64,000 bases of DNA, taken from contig NZ_SMFU01000009.1 of the NCBI RefSeq assembly GCF_004339595.1, forward strand, positions 310,001 to 374,000. Reading direction: 5' to 3'. The notes beneath the pieces are model-generated. The model had not been told where the DNA came from. It saw only the letters and a list, made by a program, of their open reading frames with translations, and did no database searches. A program made the position numbers and the translations under genes. The stretch is from Marinobacterium mangrovicola. Its GTDB lineage: Bacteria > Pseudomonadota > Gammaproteobacteria > Pseudomonadales > Balneatricaceae. This document shows positions 54,819 to 64,000 of this stretch, piece after piece; positions within the stretch are counted from its first letter, which is position 1, and each line of letters opens with the position of its first letter.

Positions 54819-55486
54819 TAAAGACGGTTAAAGCCGTAAAGCCTGTTAGTTTGAATATAGTCCCATACGCTGTCTGGCATGAGATAACGCGGTGAATGCC
54901 CCTGACCGACAAGCTGGCGAATCTGGGTCGCCGAAATGCCCAGCGGGGTGAGTTCATGAATCAGCACCTTGCCCGCAGGCAGGCTAAGCAGTTCATCTTT
55001 CGCCGCGGCCGCATGGCGATCGGTAAACTCACGCAGGGTCGGCTCCAGATCCAGCTCATAACCGGGCCGGGTAACGACCAGGATATGGCAGAGATCGATA
55101 AAGCGTTCCCAGTGATGCCAGCGCGCCAGGGTCAGATAGGCATCAACTCCCATCACCATACAGATCGGCCGCTGCGGACCAAGCTCCTGGCGCAGCGACT
55201 CCAAAGTCAGCAGGGAGTACGAGGGTTTGTCCGAGCGTATTTCACGGGCATCCGCCGTCAGGCTGGGCTCATCGGCCACCGCCAGCTCCACCATCGCCAG
55301 GCGTTGCTCCGAGGTGCAGCCAGGCTCGTCACGATGCACCGGCATCTTCGACGGAATCAGACAGACCTCGGGAATATCCAGCCACTGCTGAATTTCAAGT
55401 GCCGTGCGCAGATGGCCGTTATGGACCGGATCGAAGGTCCCGCCCATAAATACGAACGGCGCACCTGTAGACTTGGCTTCAGACAT
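54818..55486 (-). CDS. nadD: Nicotinate-nucleotide adenylyltransferase
   Basis: 222 residues from the ATG at 55484-55486 (the frame opens one codon earlier with TTG). The nucleotidyltransferase motif is FMGGTFDPVHNGHLR, and the ISATQIRQLV motif completes the active site. It makes deamido-NAD from NaMN and ATP. The start lies 3 bp after the proA stop. Confidence 0.95.
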   Translation of the reverse strand: MSEAKSTGAPFVFMGGTFDPVHNGHLRTALEIQQWLDIPEVCLIPSKMPVHRDEPGCTSEQRLAMVELAVADEPSLTADAREIRSDKPSYSLLTLESLRQELGPQRPICMVMGVDAYLTLARWHHWERFIDLCHILVVTRPGYELDLEPTLREFTDRHAAAAKDELLSLPAGKVLIHELTPLGISATQIRQLVGQGHSPRYLMPDSVWDYIQTNRLYGFNRL

Positions 55487-55489
55487 CAA

Positions 55490-56746
55490 TCACTGCCGGA
55501 TCTGTCCGTCACCGAGCACCACATACTTCTGTGATGTCAGACCTTCCAGCCCAACCGGGCCGCGGGCGTGAATCTTGTCGGTGGAGATACCGATCTCGGC
55601 GCCCAGGCCGTATTCGAAGCCATCGGCAAAACGGGTCGAGGCGTTCACCATCACCGAGCTGGAATCCACCTCACGCAGGAACGCCCGCGCTTTGGTGTAG
55701 TTTTCGGTAATGATCGCGTCAGTGTGGTGTGAGCCCCAGCGGTTGATGTGCTCAATCGCCTCGGCCATGTTATCCACAACCTTGACCGCGAGAATCGGTG
55801 CCAGGTATTCGGTGGCCCAGTCTTCTTCGCTGGCTGCGTTCACCTGCGGCAGCAGCGCGCGGGTGGCAGCGCAGCCACGCAGTTCGACACCCAGCTCAGC
55901 ATAGTGCTCGGCCAGTTCCGGCAGCATCTCAGCCGCAACAGCACGGTTCACCAGCAGGGTTTCCATGGTGTTGCAGGTGCCGTAGCGGTGAGTCTTGGCG
56001 TTAATGGCGATGTTGATCGCCTTACTCTTGTCCGCTTCATCGTCGATATAGACGTGGCAGATGCCGTCCAGATGTTTGATCACCGGTACCCGGGCATCAT
56101 TGGAGATGCGCTCGATCAACCCCTTGCCGCCACGGGGTACGATAACGTCCACATATTCCGGCATGGTGATCAGCTCGCCAACAGCGGCACGATCAGTGGT
56201 CTCAACCACCTGCACCGCTTCCGCCGGCAGACCTGCTTCGGTGAGCCCCTGGCTGACACAAGCAGCGATCGCATGGTTCGAGTGGATAGCCTCGGAGCCG
56301 CCACGCAGAATGGTGGCGTTACCGGATTTCAGACACAGGCTCGCCGCCTCTACCGTCACATTCGGACGCGACTCGTAGATGATGCCGATAACACCCAGCG
56401 GCACTCGCATCTTACCGATCTGAATACCGGACGGACGGTAGTTCATATCGGTGATGCCACCAATCGGATCCGGCAGCGAGGCGACCTGACGCAGGCCCTC
56501 GATCATGGTGTCGATACGCGCTGGAGTCAGCTCCAGGCGATCGAGCATCGCCGCATCCAGGCCATTAGCGCGGCCGTTTTCCAGATCTTTCTGGTTGGCA
56601 GCGACCAGTTCTTCACGACTTGCATCCAGCACTCGAGCCATCGCTTCGAGTGCTGCATTCTTCGAACCGGTATCGGCACGGGCCATCAGACGCGAGGCCG
56701 CGCGTGCTTTCTGTCCCAGTTCGGACATGTATTCTGCTACGTTCAT
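55490..56746 (-). CDS. proA: Gamma-glutamyl phosphate reductase
   Basis: 418 residues, matching the family length. Aldehyde-dehydrogenase fold with the catalytic Cys in [12 protein letters not shown] and the signature [14 protein letters not shown]. It reduces gamma-glutamyl phosphate with NADPH in the second step of proline synthesis. proB is not in the window. It is the first gene of the long reverse-strand run to lipA; promoter DNA lies in 56747-56908. Confidence 0.96.
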   Translation of the reverse strand: MNVAEYMSELGQKARAASRLMARADTGSKNAALEAMARVLDASREELVAANQKDLENGRANGLDAAMLDRLELTPARIDTMIEGLRQVASLPDPIGGITDMNYRPSGIQIGKMRVPLGVIGIIYESRPNVTVEAASLCLKSGNATILRGGSEAIHSNHAIAACVSQGLTEAGLPAEAVQVVETTDRAAVGELITMPEYVDVIVPRGGKGLIERISNDARVPVIKHLDGICHVYIDDEADKSKAINIAINAKTHRYGTCNTMETLLVNRAVAAEMLPELAEHYAELGVELRGCAATRALLPQVNAASEEDWATEYLAPILAVKVVDNMAEAIEHINRWGSHHTDAIITENYTKARAFLREVDSSSVMVNASTRFADGFEYGLGAEIGISTDKIHARGPVGLEGLTSQKYVVLGDGQIRQ

Positions 56747-56908
56747 CCCACAGTGTTCCGGGTTGGTGCATTGAATCGAACATTATACAGCGATTCAGGG
56801 GCCGCTTGACACATCCGACTGCGCCTTTCCGGACTGTGACTGGCGCACACTAGCTGCTATTATCCGGCGAATCATTCCATTCCGGCTACCGATCTGACCC
56901 GAGAGTAG

Positions 56909-58672
56909 ATGGATCTCCCCACACCCAGCGCAAAGCAAGGACTTTTCAAAAGGCTACTACCGGTAGCCGGCGTACTCTTGCTGTGTCTGCTGATCAGCTC
57001 GGGAGTGCTCTATTACGGTGCCAAGAACAGCGCCGAGCAGGAAGCCCGCCACTACGGTCAGAGCCTGGGCCGCGCCACGGCGATCCTGATCCAGCCACTG
57101 CTGCTGGCCGACGATCGCATCAGCCTCAATTACGTCTTTAATGAACTGAATAAACAGCCGCAACTGAACGGACTGCACCTGATCGACAGTACCGCCCTGC
57201 CCGTCGCCGTGGCCGGCAGCCAGACCGGTATGCGCCAAACACTGGAACTGAGCCGTGGCAACGAACGCCTGGGTGAACTCACCCTGTGGATAAACCCCAC
57301 ATACAGCTGGTCAGTGCTAAAAAATCAGCTGCTTGAAGCCGGCGCACTGGCGCTGGGGTCCATTCTGCTGACGCTGCTGACCCTCTGGTTCGTCCTCAAA
57401 CGCAGTGTTACCGGCGCCGAACCTGAAGCGACCGACTTCCGTACGCTGGCCACCGATATAGCACCCAACTTCGGTGACGCGCCCCTGGATCAGAAGGAGA
57501 CGCCTCCGCCAACGCTGAACAGCACTCAGCAGGTTCAGGTCAGCGAAGAAGAGTACGCGTTCGATGATATCCCCGGCGACGCGCTCGACGATGAGCCGGA
57601 TGATCTGGATGACGCACCGATAAGCTTCGATACCGATGCACCTGTTCTTGATAAACAGCCGGCCGAAGCGCTGATGGCAGGCCAGCCTGGGGCTGATTTC
57701 GAGCCTCAACTGGCATCCTGGCTCAAGCCTGCCGAGAACCAGGCACCTGGAGAAACCGCGCCCCGAGCGACGGAAAACGCAGCGCAACAAAGCGCTGATG
57801 AGCCGGAAGCCGGTCGTGACGATAATCGCGAACTGGTGGAGCTGCTGCGTCCATCCCGCGGGCGTCAGGGAATGCCGCCGTTCACGCCTCAGGATCACCG
57901 CGACGAAGAGAGCGATGAGGCGATCGCACCGGATATCGACGATGATCAGGTGGAGTTTGACGATTCCGCGGCAGAACAACAGCCCAAGTCACGTTTCTCC
58001 GTGGTTCAGCCTCTGGGCCGGGAAGAGGAGCAACTGGGGCTCTATACCCTGGAGCATGAACTGGAACTGATGCTCCAGGCCAAGGACGCCGGCTACCTGT
58101 TCCTCATCGATGCTACCAGCTCCCGCTCGGAGAATATTAGCGAGGAGGAGCGCCAGCAGCTGTTGCGGCCGTATCGCACCCTGGCCAACTCCGTAGCGCA
58201 CATCTATAGCGGTCGAGTGGAAGCGGGCAAGGACGGCGACCTGCAGCTGTTCTTCGATCAGCCCGAGGAAGATGACAGCCACGGCATCAACGCGCTCTGC
58301 AGCGCCATGCTGTTCAGCTATCTATACCGCCATTACAACCAGCACCGGATTCGTCAGTTCAAGCCGGTGATCAACCTGCACCTGGCGCTGGTGCGGGGCA
58401 AGTATGACCGCCTCGACCGCCTGCAGGAGGAAGCCCACTTCCTCACCCGCACCACCGAGAGCAATGAACTGATCAGCCACACGGCACTGACCGAAGCCAA
58501 CGACCTGAAGGGAACACTGCTGGAAGGCGCCGATATCCGCCGAGAGGATGAAGATAAGGTGCTGATTCTTAAGATCGCCAAGTCCTATCAGGACCTGCTC
58601 GAGAAGCAGGCGCGTCACCTGCTGGCCAAGCTGCAGAGCCGCGAGCAGGAGCAGGCACAGACGCGGGATTAA
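56909..58672 (+). CDS. SMP_2 (AhpA/YtjB-like) membrane protein with acidic linker and cyclase-like C-terminus
   Basis: 587 residues. The first 190 resemble the SMP_2 'haemolysin regulator' family: membrane segment about 18-38, periplasmic domain about 40-145, second segment about 150-168. A long, low-complexity linker (about 185-370) is rich in Asp, Glu, Pro and Ala (for example FDDIPGDALDDEPDDLDD). The last 200 residues (about 390-570) are well folded. They carry strands such as AGYLFLIDATSS, DLQLFFDQPE and INLHLALVRGKYD, reminiscent of a degenerate nucleotide-cyclase fold, without its metal-binding aspartates clearly placed. A cytoplasmic regulatory output is inferred. It stands alone between proA and parC. 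Confidence 0.7.
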   Translation: MDLPTPSAKQGLFKRLLPVAGVLLLCLLISSGVLYYGAKNSAEQEARHYGQSLGRATAILIQPLLLADDRISLNYVFNELNKQPQLNGLHLIDSTALPVAVAGSQTGMRQTLELSRGNERLGELTLWINPTYSWSVLKNQLLEAGALALGSILLTLLTLWFVLKRSVTGAEPEATDFRTLATDIAPNFGDAPLDQKETPPPTLNSTQQVQVSEEEYAFDDIPGDALDDEPDDLDDAPISFDTDAPVLDKQPAEALMAGQPGADFEPQLASWLKPAENQAPGETAPRATENAAQQSADEPEAGRDDNRELVELLRPSRGRQGMPPFTPQDHRDEESDEAIAPDIDDDQVEFDDSAAEQQPKSRFSVVQPLGREEEQLGLYTLEHELELMLQAKDAGYLFLIDATSSRSENISEEERQQLLRPYRTLANSVAHIYSGRVEAGKDGDLQLFFDQPEEDDSHGINALCSAMLFSYLYRHYNQHRIRQFKPVINLHLALVRGKYDRLDRLQEEAHFLTRTTESNELISHTALTEANDLKGTLLEGADIRREDEDKVLILKIAKSYQDLLEKQARHLLAKLQSREQEQAQTRD

Positions 58673-58750
58673 ACGCCGTGCGTTGAAAGGACCTCATGCC
58701 GGGTCCGATCAGCTCGGGGCGCACCTTCTAAGGCACGCCCCGCTGGAATT

Positions 58751-61018
58751 TTACTCCTCGGGCTTACCGGCCGAGATCACATCCATACCATCAACACGCT
58801 GGAATCCGCGCGGCAGTTTGCTGCCCCGACGGCCACGCTCACCGCGGTAATGTTCCAGATCTGAGCCCTTGAGCTTCAAATGCTGACGGCCGGCGTGAAT
58901 CACCAGCGTATCCTCCGGCAGGAAGGTCTGGATCGCCACCATCAGCTCTTCACCGCTGGCGGCTGCGCTGGATGGGATGTTGATAATTTTGTTGCCCTTG
59001 CCGCGCCCCAGCTGAGGCAACTCAGAGACCGGGAACACCAGTAACCGCCCAGTGGAGCTCACTGCTGCCAGCAGCTCGGTGTCGGGGGCCTGCACATTCA
59101 CCGGTGCCAGAACCTTGGCCGCTTTCGGCAGCGTCAGCACCGCCTTACCATTCTTGGTTTTGGAGGTCAGATCCTCGATCCGGGTAACAAAGCCATAGCC
59201 TGCATCGGAGGCCATCAGCACCTGGTCGGAATCCCGACCAGAGGTCAGACCGTCGATCACCGCGCCCTTGGGCAGCGTCAGCTTGCCAGTAACCGGCTCG
59301 CCCTGCCCCCTTGCCGACGGCAGGGTGTGAGTATCCAGCGTATAACTACGGCCGGTGGAATCGACCAGAATCGTGGGCTGGTTCATCCGCCCCGGGCAGG
59401 CCAGCTTAAAGCCGTCGCCGGATTTGTAGCTGAGCCCCTCGGCATCGATATCGTGCCCCTTGGCGGCTCGGATCCAGCCCTGTTTGGAAAGTACGATGGT
59501 GACAGGGTCTGCGCTGAGCAGATCCTTCTCGCTGAACGCCTGGGCTTCTTCGCGCTCCACCAGCGGTGAACGACGCTCGTCACCAAACTCCTTGGCGGTG
59601 GCCTCGATCTCTTCCTTGATCAGCTTGCGCATCAGTTTGTCCGAGCCGAGGGTTTCCTCAAGCTGCTTGCGCTCTTCGCTCAGCTCGTCCTGCTCGCCGC
59701 GGATCTTGAACTCTTCCAGACGCGCCAAATGACGCAGTTTCAGGTCGAGGATCGCATCGGCCTGAATATCGGTGAGCCCAAAACGGCGCATCAACTCCTG
59801 TTTGGGTTCATCCTCATGGCGGATGATGGCGATCACCTCATCGATATTGAGGTAGGCCACCATCAAGCCTTCAAGGATATGCAGGCGGTCGATCACTTTC
59901 TGCAGGCGGTGCTGCAGACGGCGACGTACCACATCGGTCCGCCAGGTCAGCCACTCGGTAAGAATCTGACGTAGATCCTTCACCTGGGGGCGGCCATCGA
60001 TGCCGATCATGTTCAGGTTAACGCGGTAGCTGCGCTCGAGATCGGTGCTGGCGAACAGGTGCGCCATCAGTTGCTCGGTGTCGATGCGATTGGAGCGCGG
60101 CACCACCACCAGTCGGGTGGGGTTCTCGTGGTCCGATTCATCGCGCAGGTCGGAGACCATCGGCAACTTCTTCTGCTGCATCTGCTGGGCGATCTGCTCC
60201 AGCACGCGGGCGCCGGAAACCTGATACGGCAGCGCGGTGATGACGATTTCGCCATCTTCCTTGCTGTAAACCGCCCTCGCCTTCACCGAGCCACGGCCGG
60301 TGCGGTAAAGCTTCAGCAGCTCTTCACGCGGCGTGATGATCTCGGCATCGGTGGGAAAGTCCGGCGCCGGCACAAATTCGCTAAGCTGCTCCACATCCGC
60401 AGACGGGTGCTTAAGCAGATGCACACAGGCTTTGGCTACTTCGCGCAGGTTGTGCGGCGGAATATCGGTGGCCATACCGACCGCGATACCGGTACCGCCG
60501 TTAAGCAATACGTTGGGCAGGCGCGCCGGCAGCACTTCCGGCTCGTTCATGGTGCCATCAAAGTTGGGCACCCACTCCACTGTGCCCTGTCCCAGCTCGC
60601 TGAGCAGTACTTCGGAATAGCGTGACAACTTGGATTCGGTGTAACGCATGGCCGCGAACGACTTGGGATCATCCTGGGAGCCCCAGTTGCCCTGACCGTC
60701 GACCAGTGGATAACGGTAGCTGAACGGCTGCGCCATCAGCACCATCGCCTCATAACAGGCGGAGTCACCGTGGGGATGGAACTTACCCAGTACATCACCG
60801 ACGGTACGCGCCGACTTTTTGTACTTGGCGGTGGCCTTCAGACCCAGTTCCGACATGGCATAGACGATACGTCGCTGCACCGGCTTCATGCCATCGCCTA
60901 TATGCGGCAGAGCACGGTCCAGAATGACGTACATTGAATAATCGAGATAAGCCTTCTCGGTAAAGTCACGCAGCGAGAGCTTCTCGGTGCCATTTTCCAC
61001 AGTGGTCTCTACACTCAT
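58751..61018 (-). CDS. parC: DNA topoisomerase IV subunit A
   Basis: 755 residues from the ATG at 61016-61018 with CAGGAAG upstream; the frame runs on to 61093 without support. The catalytic tyrosine is in [13 protein letters not shown]. The quinolone-determining region reads [12 protein letters not shown], so the Ser80 and Glu84 equivalents are wild type. A C-terminal beta-pinwheel (about 500-745) distinguishes ParC from GyrA by its shorter length and lack of a GyrA box. It decatenates daughter chromosomes with ParE, which is not in this window. Confidence 0.96.
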   Translation of the reverse strand: MSVETTVENGTEKLSLRDFTEKAYLDYSMYVILDRALPHIGDGMKPVQRRIVYAMSELGLKATAKYKKSARTVGDVLGKFHPHGDSACYEAMVLMAQPFSYRYPLVDGQGNWGSQDDPKSFAAMRYTESKLSRYSEVLLSELGQGTVEWVPNFDGTMNEPEVLPARLPNVLLNGGTGIAVGMATDIPPHNLREVAKACVHLLKHPSADVEQLSEFVPAPDFPTDAEIITPREELLKLYRTGRGSVKARAVYSKEDGEIVITALPYQVSGARVLEQIAQQMQQKKLPMVSDLRDESDHENPTRLVVVPRSNRIDTEQLMAHLFASTDLERSYRVNLNMIGIDGRPQVKDLRQILTEWLTWRTDVVRRRLQHRLQKVIDRLHILEGLMVAYLNIDEVIAIIRHEDEPKQELMRRFGLTDIQADAILDLKLRHLARLEEFKIRGEQDELSEERKQLEETLGSDKLMRKLIKEEIEATAKEFGDERRSPLVEREEAQAFSEKDLLSADPVTIVLSKQGWIRAAKGHDIDAEGLSYKSGDGFKLACPGRMNQPTILVDSTGRSYTLDTHTLPSARGQGEPVTGKLTLPKGAVIDGLTSGRDSDQVLMASDAGYGFVTRIEDLTSKTKNGKAVLTLPKAAKVLAPVNVQAPDTELLAAVSSTGRLLVFPVSELPQLGRGKGNKIINIPSSAAASGEELMVAIQTFLPEDTLVIHAGRQHLKLKGSDLEHYRGERGRRGSKLPRGFQRVDGMDVISAGKPEE

Positions 61019-61250
61019 TCGGGCTTCCTGTTCACGCGAAACGAAATACCGCCGCAAATAGCGGACGTCGCGAGTATGCCATCTACCCGCCACAGCGTCA
61101 TCCCGGACACCGCCTATCCTGCGCCACTCAGGTCATTACAAAGCACTGATTCATTAACGCTTTTATAGTGATTAGCGCTAATCTTCAGGAAGAGCACGGA
61201 GCTGCTCAGGTTTCCATGGACGCCATGACTACATGATGAGGAGACACAGC

Positions 61251-61583
61251 ATGCCTGTAAGCAACAACCGCCTGCTGCTGGAGCTGGAGAAATACCGCCG
61301 CGAAATCAACCGGGAGATCATCAATCCCCAGTTTCCCGAGCTTTCGCTGAACGATCTTAAACCCTTGCTGACCATGGTGGCCCACGCCCGTGCCGCCTAT
61401 GTGCGCGAACTGCTGGATATCGCCAATGTCAGCAGCACCGGCGTGCCCAGCCCGGACCAGATCAAGCAGCTGAAAACCTGTCGTGAGACCTTCGACGAGC
61501 TGGTGACCGCCACCAACGCGCTCGAAACCGTGATCCAGCGTGACTACCTGGATGTAAAATCCAGCTCACCCCACGGAGATTGA
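61251..61583 (+). CDS. Unknown small helical protein, 110 residues
   Basis: The ATG at 61251 has GAGGAG 8 nt upstream; the frame could start at 61233, but that ATG overlaps the ribosome site. The protein is soluble and all-helical (LLLELEKYRREINREI, LKPLLTMVAHARAAYVREL), with no known domain. The next gene follows by 4 bp, so the two are an operon. Function unknown. Confidence 0.8.
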   Translation: MPVSNNRLLLELEKYRREINREIINPQFPELSLNDLKPLLTMVAHARAAYVRELLDIANVSSTGVPSPDQIKQLKTCRETFDELVTATNALETVIQRDYLDVKSSSPHGD

Positions 61584-61587
61584 CCCC

Positions 61588-62484
61588 ATGCTGCAGATGT
61601 TGAGAAAACAGCGTCAGCGGCAAACGTCCAGCGCTTTGTTTGTGTTCTGCCTGTCGGCACTGGCGCTGCCAGCCAGTGCCGAAGAGCATGAGTTGGTGGG
61701 CAAACTCTGGTCGCCGGAGCAGCAGCGCTTTATCGACTGGCCCGAGTTTTACGCTGAGCTACCGAAAGGCGGCTGGCTGCTGATCGGTGAACAACACGAT
61801 AACCCGGACCATCACCATTTCCAGGCGGAGCTGATTTCAGCTCTGGGCGAACAACAGCGCCTTGGCGCCGTGGCTCTGGAGATGGCGTCCAGTGACAAAC
61901 AGCCTAAGTTCGACCGGCTTTTCACTGCGGGCGACGCTCCAACGCCCGAAGCCCTGGACTGGCAGGATGGCTGGCCCTGGCACCTGTACCAGGCACCGGT
62001 GGAGGCGGCCTTTAAATGGAGCCAGGGTGTATTAGCGGCGGATATCAACCGCGAGACCATGAGCCAGGTCTACCGCGATAGAGCGCCCGACGGTGAGCTG
62101 GAACCCGCCCACGCCGACTTTATGCGCGACCTGCTGTTTGAAAGTCACTGCGGCCAGTTACCCCGCTCCCAACTGGATCCGATGCGCCAGGTACAGCTTG
62201 CCCGGGATCAGAGCATCGCCCGCGTATTAAGAAACCATACTGCAGCCGATCGCACCGGCATTCTCCTCACCGGCAGCATCCATGCACGCAAGGACCTGGG
62301 CGTACCACGCTGGCTGGACGCTACGCCCTCCGTCACCCTGATATTGCAGGCTGTTGAAGAGGCGCATAGCGACGACCCAAGCAGCTATGAACCCGAAAGC
62401 TTTGGCAATCTTGCAACAGTTGACCTGATACTCTTCACCCCTGCCAGGGAAAACCCCGATTACTGTGCGGAGCTGAATCAGTAG
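61588..62484 (+). CDS. ChaN-like haem-binding-uptake (TIKI-superfamily) protein
   Basis: 298 residues with a signal peptide (about 10-31, FVFCLSALALPASA). The ChaN/Cofac_haem_bdg signature includes GGWLLIGEQHDNPDHHHFQ with its conserved Glu-Gln-His and the later TGILLTGSIHARKDLGVP. ChaN binds two cofacial haems and is linked to iron supply in other bacteria; the fold is shared with TIKI proteases. A classical lipobox is not evident. Preceded by GGAG, 4 bp after the small gene. Confidence 0.82.
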   Translation: MLQMLRKQRQRQTSSALFVFCLSALALPASAEEHELVGKLWSPEQQRFIDWPEFYAELPKGGWLLIGEQHDNPDHHHFQAELISALGEQQRLGAVALEMASSDKQPKFDRLFTAGDAPTPEALDWQDGWPWHLYQAPVEAAFKWSQGVLAADINRETMSQVYRDRAPDGELEPAHADFMRDLLFESHCGQLPRSQLDPMRQVQLARDQSIARVLRNHTAADRTGILLTGSIHARKDLGVPRWLDATPSVTLILQAVEEAHSDDPSSYEPESFGNLATVDLILFTPARENPDYCAELNQ

Positions 62485-62536
62485 AGCAGGAGCCCCCCCC
62501 TGCACACTTTCAGGGTTTCCTTGATCTGAATCCAAG

Positions 62537-62569
62537 GCGTATATTTTGTGCATCGCACAAAATATACGC
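62537..62569. promoter_or_regulatory. Perfect 15-bp inverted repeat ahead of pta
   Basis: gcgtatattttgtgc and gcacaaaatatacgc are exact inverse complements around atc. The right end is 37 bp before the pta start codon and the left end 52 bp after the ChaN-like stop. No T-run follows, so a terminator is unlikely. It fits an operator or an mRNA hairpin. Confidence 0.6.
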
Positions 62570-62606
62570 ACCGTTTCGACAGGGACATCAAAGGGGAAGC
62601 CAGGTT

Positions 62607-64000
62607 ATGCCGCACAGCATTCTGATCGCGCCCGCCGGACTCGGCAGCGGTCTGACCACCACCGCACTCGGGCTGGTTCACGCTCTCGAGCAACAGGGAA
62701 TTCGCGTCGGCTTTTTCAAACCGATAGCGCAGACGCGCAACGGCGACAGCACCGACCGCAGTGTGGCGATTTTGCGCTCCAGCAGCGCCTTTGCGATCGC
62801 CGATCCGATCCCGATGCGCGAGGCTGAGCACCTAGTCAGCAACGGGCAGCAGGATCAGCTGCTGGAACAGATCATCGAGCGGTTTCAGACCTGCTATAGC
62901 GATACGCCGGACGTGGTCGTCATCGAAGGTCTCGTCTCCACCTCGACCCAGCCCTATGCCAACACTCTGAACCGGGAAGTGGCCAAGGCGCTGGATGCGG
63001 ATGTGGTGCTGGTGGCATCACCGGGGCTGGATTCCGTTGAAGCCACCCAGGACCATATCGATATCGTCGCGCGGCTTTATGGCGGAATCGGCAACCCCAA
63101 GGTACTGGGCTGCATTCTTAACAAACTGGATGCGCCGCTGGACCTGGAGGGCAATCCGCGACCCGATCTGGCGATGGATGAAACCCAGACCCGCAGTTTC
63201 ACCCTGGCCAAGCTGCAAACCGGCGCCAGCCTGTTCAACGAGGGTTTCCGACTGCTCGGCGGTATTCCCTGGGATGCGGCCATGGTGGCTCCTCGCCTCT
63301 GCGATATCACCGATTACCTGGGCGCCAGCATCCTTAACGCTGGCGAGATCTCCACCCGCCGCGTCAGCAATATCACGCTCTGCGCGCAGACGTTGAGCAA
63401 CGCCGCCAGCCGACTGCGCCCGGGCACGCTGATTCTGACGCCCGGGGATCGCGAGGACATTATTCTGGCCGCCTGCCTGGCCGCCGCCAACGGCGTCGAG
63501 CTGGCCGGACTGGTTCTGACCGGTGGGTTTCGCCCCTCAGAACAGGTGATGAAACTCTGCAGCAAGGGACTTGAATCCGGCCTGCCACTGGTCTGCGTCG
63601 ATACGGACAGCTGGCAGACGGTGCTGAATATCCCCCGCTATTCGCTGGAAATTCCGGTAGAGGACAGTGAACGGATCAAGCGAGTCAAAGAGTTTACCGC
63701 CGCTCACCTGGACGCCGACTGGCTGGCATCCCTGCGCACCTGCAGCAGCGAGGTTCATCTCTCCCCTGCCGCGTTCCGCTATCAACTGACGCTCCGCGCC
63801 CGCGAGGCCAACCGCTGTATTGTTCTGCCTGAGGGTAACGAGCCGCGCACCCTGCGCGCCGCCACCATCTGCGCTCAGCGCGGTATCGCCCGTTCAATTC
63901 TGCTGGGAGACCCAGAGGAGATAGAGGAGCTGGCACAGAACCAGGGCATCCATCTACCCGAGGGTGTGCTGGTAGTCGATCCAGAGGTCAAGCGCGAGCA
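62607..64000 (+). CDS. pta: Phosphate acetyltransferase, long form, partial (runs off the right edge)
   Basis: About 464 residues are visible. The N-terminal P-loop-like domain (IAPAGLGSGLTTTALGLVHAL, FFKPIAQ) and the DRTGG domain (about 215-330) are complete. The catalytic PTA_PTB domain has begun (IVLPEGNEPRTLRAATICAQ). The long form is the E. coli type and interconverts acetyl-CoA and acetyl phosphate. ackA, its usual partner, is not upstream and may lie beyond the window. The start has AGG three bases upstream of the ATG and sits behind the inverted repeat at 62537. Confidence 0.93.
   Translation, partial: MPHSILIAPAGLGSGLTTTALGLVHALEQQGIRVGFFKPIAQTRNGDSTDRSVAILRSSSAFAIADPIPMREAEHLVSNGQQDQLLEQIIERFQTCYSDTPDVVVIEGLVSTSTQPYANTLNREVAKALDADVVLVASPGLDSVEATQDHIDIVARLYGGIGNPKVLGCILNKLDAPLDLEGNPRPDLAMDETQTRSFTLAKLQTGASLFNEGFRLLGGIPWDAAMVAPRLCDITDYLGASILNAGEISTRRVSNITLCAQTLSNAASRLRPGTLILTPGDREDIILAACLAAANGVELAGLVLTGGFRPSEQVMKLCSKGLESGLPLVCVDTDSWQTVLNIPRYSLEIPVEDSERIKRVKEFTAAHLDADWLASLRTCSSEVHLSPAAFRYQLTLRAREANRCIVLPEGNEPRTLRAATICAQRGIARSILLGDPEEIEELAQNQGIHLPEGVLVVDPEVKRE

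Noticed and set aside
1-64000. CRISPR arrays, rRNA genes, complete tRNA genes and complete insertion sequences
   Set aside because: No regularly spaced repeats, rRNA-like segments, full tRNA folds or transposase genes were seen on either strand.

Overview
The window is chromosomal DNA of a gammaproteobacterium with fairly high GC. The gene families and the cell-wall/NAD gene order resemble Oceanospirillaceae-type marine bacteria (Marinobacterium and relatives). That placement is inferred from family resemblance, not from a marker gene. Only the first 5-7 kb look accessory.

Layout. (1) 1-4654: the right-hand part of an integrated island. It holds a partial unknown gene, a membrane-anchored Mrr-type nuclease, a two-gene unit of an unknown protein plus a PIN-domain protein, and a DUF6538-type tyrosine recombinase. 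A 14-bp core resembling the 3' end of a tRNA follows at 4641-4654. A dead fragment of a second integrase lies next to it. (2) 5.3-6.5 kb: a DUF883/YqjE/YqjK-like envelope-stress operon. It is followed by a roughly 400-nt region packed with GGA-loop hairpins, read here as a CsrB/RsmZ-type sRNA. That region ends at a second copy of the 14-bp core (6914-6927). (3) 7-9.6 kb: sparse small genes, then periplasmic endonuclease I. (4) 9.8-13.5 kb: a three-subunit FAD/[3Fe-4S]/cytochrome c periplasmic dehydrogenase behind a perfect FNR/ANR-type box. (5) 13.8-16.7 kb: a c-di-GMP phosphodiesterase-like protein and an omega-amidase-like hydrolase. (6) 16.8-24.8 kb: a co-directional cluster of a 30-residue membrane peptide, two TonB-dependent receptors, a periplasmic binding protein and a BarA-like hybrid histidine kinase. 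(7) 24.9-30.4 kb: a DUF2489 pair, a TsdBA-like dihaem cytochrome pair, a SulP anion transporter and a tandem universal stress protein. (8) 30.4-40.2 kb: a GNAT acetyltransferase and recCBD. (9) 40.3-43.2 kb: a haem-c-containing GGDEF/EAL protein behind a second perfect FNR/ANR-type box, then a 209-bp MITE-like repeat. (10) 43.3-56.7 kb: fabI, an OsmC-family gene, and a long reverse-strand run proA-nadD-rsfS-rlmH-mrdA-rodA-mltB-rlpA-dacA-dat-ybeD-lipB-lipA. This run covers proline and NAD synthesis, ribosome maturation, cell elongation and lipoylation. (11) 56.9-64 kb: an SMP_2-like membrane protein, parC, a small protein, a ChaN-like protein and the start of pta.

Three links between regions stand out. 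First, two redox or haem-based systems (the dehydrogenase operon and the haem-c c-di-GMP enzyme) carry perfect TTGAT-N4-ATCAA boxes, suggesting shared oxygen-responsive control. Second, the receptor/kinase cluster starts with a leader in which the Shine-Dalgarno sequence sits in the loop of a hairpin (CAGGGA), as in CsrA/RsmA targets, while a CsrB-like RNA lies 10 kb away. Third, the two receptors, the binding protein and the kinase look like one outer-membrane-to-cytoplasm sensing pathway of unknown ligand.
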